DNA of 43,516 nt, from NCBI GenBank assembly GCA_003242085.1, contig QBML01000028.1, positions 17,692 through 61,207 of the forward strand, read 5' to 3'. The notes under the pieces are model-generated. The model did no database searches, was not told the origin of the DNA, and was given only the letters and a program-made list of their open reading frames with translations. Position 1 is the stretch's first letter, and each line of letters opens with the position of its first letter. Source of the DNA: Pseudanabaena frigida. Its GTDB lineage: Bacteria > Cyanobacteriota > Cyanobacteriia > Pseudanabaenales > Pseudanabaenaceae. This document shows, in pieces, positions 41,927 through 43,516 of this stretch. Position numbers and translations under genes: made by a program.

Positions 41927-42481
41927 ATGTTACGCTCTACACTTCGTCAAATGGCTTCTATTTCTGGACGTTCATTTCTTGCGATCGGTTTGACAATGGG
42001 AGCGATGGCTGCTTGGTCATCTGCTGCTAAGGCTGACGTTATCTATGTAAACAATCCAGCAGTAGAAACAGTTACATTTACACAAGATGCTCAAGGTCAG
42101 GTTGGAACTGCTATCCCTCTTTCCAGTAGCACAGGATTGTCTTCAACTGTAATTGGTTCGCTCAACTTGAAATCTAATAGTGTGAATGGCTACACTATAA
42201 ATGCTATTTCTGCTAATAACGGAACCTTGAACAAAGGTGTAGGTGTAGGTGTACCAACAATTGCTTACACAATGCAGTTCCCAGCTTTAACTCCTTTTAA
42301 TGGCGCAATTGCTAGTGGTGCTGGTACTGCTATTGATGATGTGTCTGCTCTCAATGTTACCGCTGCTAGCGCTGCTGGACTCGATCGCAATGTCTCGATC
42401 GCTGTTGCACCTTCTGAGGTTACTGGCAAAGAATCTGGTGATTATACCGATACGGTTACTTTTAGTTTAACAACTAAGTAA
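41927..42481 (+). CDS. Secreted beta-rich protein of the tandem family, copy A
   Basis: 184 residues with a long signal peptide (basic MLRSTLRQMASISGRS, hydrophobic LAIGLTMGAMAAW, cleavage after SSAAKA). The mature 150 residues are acid-poor, rich in small and beta-forming residues, and without cysteine. They include IPLSSSTGLSSTVIGSLNL and the ending SGDYTDTVTFSLTTK. This suggests one exported beta-sandwich domain. Strong GAGG ribosome binding site. No anchor, sorting motif or chaperone gene is visible. It may be a surface-layer, fimbrial or outer-membrane-associated protein; function unknown. Confidence 0.85.
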   Translation: MLRSTLRQMASISGRSFLAIGLTMGAMAAWSSAAKADVIYVNNPAVETVTFTQDAQGQVGTAIPLSSSTGLSSTVIGSLNLKSNSVNGYTINAISANNGTLNKGVGVGVPTIAYTMQFPALTPFNGAIASGAGTAIDDVSALNVTAASAAGLDRNVSIAVAPSEVTGKESGDYTDTVTFSLTTK

Positions 42482-43016
42482 TTTGTACTTCAAGGGTTAT
42501 GGAGAATAAGGGTGTACTAATTTAATATCCTCTTATTCTCTTTGGTGAAGGTAATTCATAGATTGCCTTCACCAATAAATTTTAAAAAAGATAAAAAAGG
42601 GTTATCTCAAGTTATGAGACGACCCTTTTTTGATAGCGATCGGAAGATTAGCATAGGCAGTGCTTCGTACTGCCTATGCTCCTGCTAGAGCAATGTAAGG
42701 GGTTACCTTAGAACATAAGACCCAAAGCACAAGTGGTGGCTATCTATTTCATTGCTACCTTTTTAGAACTCCATTTTTTCAATATCAGGGTTTCCCCTGA
42801 TATACAGCGCGAGGTAGTAGCGATATATTGAATACATCGAAGAACAGAGAAACACAAAAAGACCAAAACGAGGACGGGGGGAAGAGATCGAGAGTAGAAA
42901 ATACCAAACTCTACAACGGTCTACCGAGCTTCTAAAGTGATTCTCAAAGGATAGATAATCTATCCTTCCTAATTTAAAAATTTGTCCAATTTCAACAAAA
43001 ATAGAGGATTAAAATT
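42482..43016. other. Spacer between duplicated secreted-protein genes
   Basis: 535 bp: the hairpin cluster, then TTAGAACATAAGACCCAAAG (42709-42728), a decayed left half of the CCCAA element family. The duplicated leader starts at 42739. The repeat boundary thus coincides with the element position seen intact before copy A. Confidence 0.65.
42502..42680 (+). terminator. Cluster of hairpins after copy A
   Basis: Four successive stems: GAGAATAAG/CTTATTCTC (42502-42540), GGTGAAGG/CCTTCACC (42544-42573), AAAAAGGGT/ACCCTTTTT with T-run (42594-42631, the likely terminator) and AGCATAGGCAGT/ACTGCCTATGCT (42650-42680). Confidence 0.7.
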
Positions 43017-43516
43017 ATGTTACGCTCTACACTTCGTCAAATGGCTTCTATTTCTGGACGTTCATTTCTTGCGATCGGTTTGACAATGGGAGCGATGGCT
43101 GCTTGGTCATCTGCTGCTAAGGCTGACGTTATCTATGTAAACAATCCAGCAGTAGAAACAGTTACATTTACACAAGATGCTCAAGGTCAGGTTGGAACTG
43201 CTATCCCTCTTTCCAGTAGCACAGGATTGTCTTCAACTGTAATTGGTTCGCTCAACTTGAAATCTAATAGTGTGAATGGCTACACTATAAATGCTATTTC
43301 TGCTAATAACGGAACCTTGAACAAAGGTGTAGGTGTAGGTGTACCAACAATTGCTTACACAATGCAGTTCCCAGCTTTAACTCCTTTTAATGGCGCAATT
43401 GCTAGTGGTGCTGGTACTGCTATTGATGATGTGTCTGCTCTCAATGTTACCGCTGCTAGCGCTGCTGGACTCGATCGCAATGTCTCGATCGCTGTTGCAC
43501 CTTCTGAGGTTACTGG
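43017..43516 (+). CDS. Secreted beta-rich protein, copy B (runs off window)
   Basis: Starts with ATG 43017. All 500 visible bases appear identical to the first 500 bases of the gene at 41927, so the signal peptide and most of the mature domain are the same protein. The last about 18 codons are outside the window. A complete absence of synonymous changes means a very recent duplication or ongoing gene conversion. Confidence 0.93.
   Translation, partial: MLRSTLRQMASISGRSFLAIGLTMGAMAAWSSAAKADVIYVNNPAVETVTFTQDAQGQVGTAIPLSSSTGLSSTVIGSLNLKSNSVNGYTINAISANNGTLNKGVGVGVPTIAYTMQFPALTPFNGAIASGAGTAIDDVSALNVTAASAAGLDRNVSIAVAPSEVT

Larger units (their letters stand above)
41648..43516 (+). repeat. Tandem duplication, unit about 1.09 kb, second copy cut by window end
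   Basis: The sequence from GCTATCTATTTCATTGC at 41648 recurs at 42739. After a 1-bp indel near 41665 the offset is 1090 bp. The two copies differ at a few bases in the first 120 bp and appear identical from about 41760 through all of the visible coding region (500 bases of the second gene). This is a recent duplication of gene plus leader. Confidence 0.95.

Noticed and set aside
1-43516. Very frequent GCGATCGC octamers as a dispersed functional repeat or array
   Set aside because: This is the HIP1 motif, abundant throughout many cyanobacterial genomes inside and outside genes; it is used here only as an organism marker.

Overview
The window is chromosomal DNA of a cyanobacterium. The evidence is the very frequent HIP1 octamer GCGATCGC, a low GC content, a ferredoxin-type glutamate synthase closely resembling the Synechocystis enzyme, an MntC-type manganese transporter, and many REC/PAS/GGDEF signalling proteins. 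The style (AT-rich spacers, HIP1, many palindromic elements) would suit Pseudanabaena or a relative, but the genus is an inference.

Layout. 1-4000: start of a probable GH38 alpha-mannosidase, a BaiN-like flavoprotein, a small secreted Cys protein, a REC-histidine kinase and a conserved hypothetical. 4041-11015: two large divergent signalling genes, both damaged. The minus-strand REC-PAS-GGDEF-EAL gene has one in-frame TAA just before its GGDEF motif. The plus-strand multi-PAS hybrid kinase has an in-frame TAA, a one-base frameshift and an altered ATP-binding G2 box. 11244-12391: upp and an EVE-domain gene, convergent. 12478-14937: a tandem triplication of a small single-receiver gene with its flanks. 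One copy carries a MITE with a readable target-site duplication, and the three receivers differ in their catalytic residues. 14940-15284: a candidate structured RNA closed by a HIP1-stem terminator. 15430-20067: glsF.

20166-23681 is an accessory stretch: Uma2-type nuclease, YefM/YoeB toxin-antitoxin pair, KTSC protein and an AT-rich OLD-family ATPase/TOPRIM nuclease. 23770-27463: a conserved DNA-binding-like protein, a DUF318-type permease and a HEAT-repeat protein. 28443-30929: a group of envelope genes (Ala/Lys/Glu-rich secreted protein, YoaK/DUF1275 membrane protein, LTxxQ-like periplasmic protein with four identical 45-bp repeats, small membrane protein). 31089-35767: ABM-domain membrane protein, oligopeptide-type binding lipoprotein, ispF and another REC-histidine kinase. 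35852-38507: mntC-mntA-mntB manganese uptake operon. 38966-40543: a two-domain universal stress protein and a small protein with two LuxR-type HTH domains. 40994-43516: a family of secreted beta-rich proteins in tandem, the last two copies nearly identical over a 1.09-kb repeat that runs off the window.

Non-coding structure is abundant. At least four non-autonomous palindromic element types are visible: (a) a 124-bp family with TATATAAAGC ends and a CCCAA...TTGGG hairpin core, with several derivatives; (b) elements with (G)YAATTCTCATTATG ends at 34308 and 38661; (c) a TCCTAAAT-ended element at 27585; (d) the GTTACGT-ended insertion at 13989. Perfect hairpins also sit at the 3' ends of most operons. 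No tRNA, rRNA, CRISPR array, transposase gene or phage gene was found.
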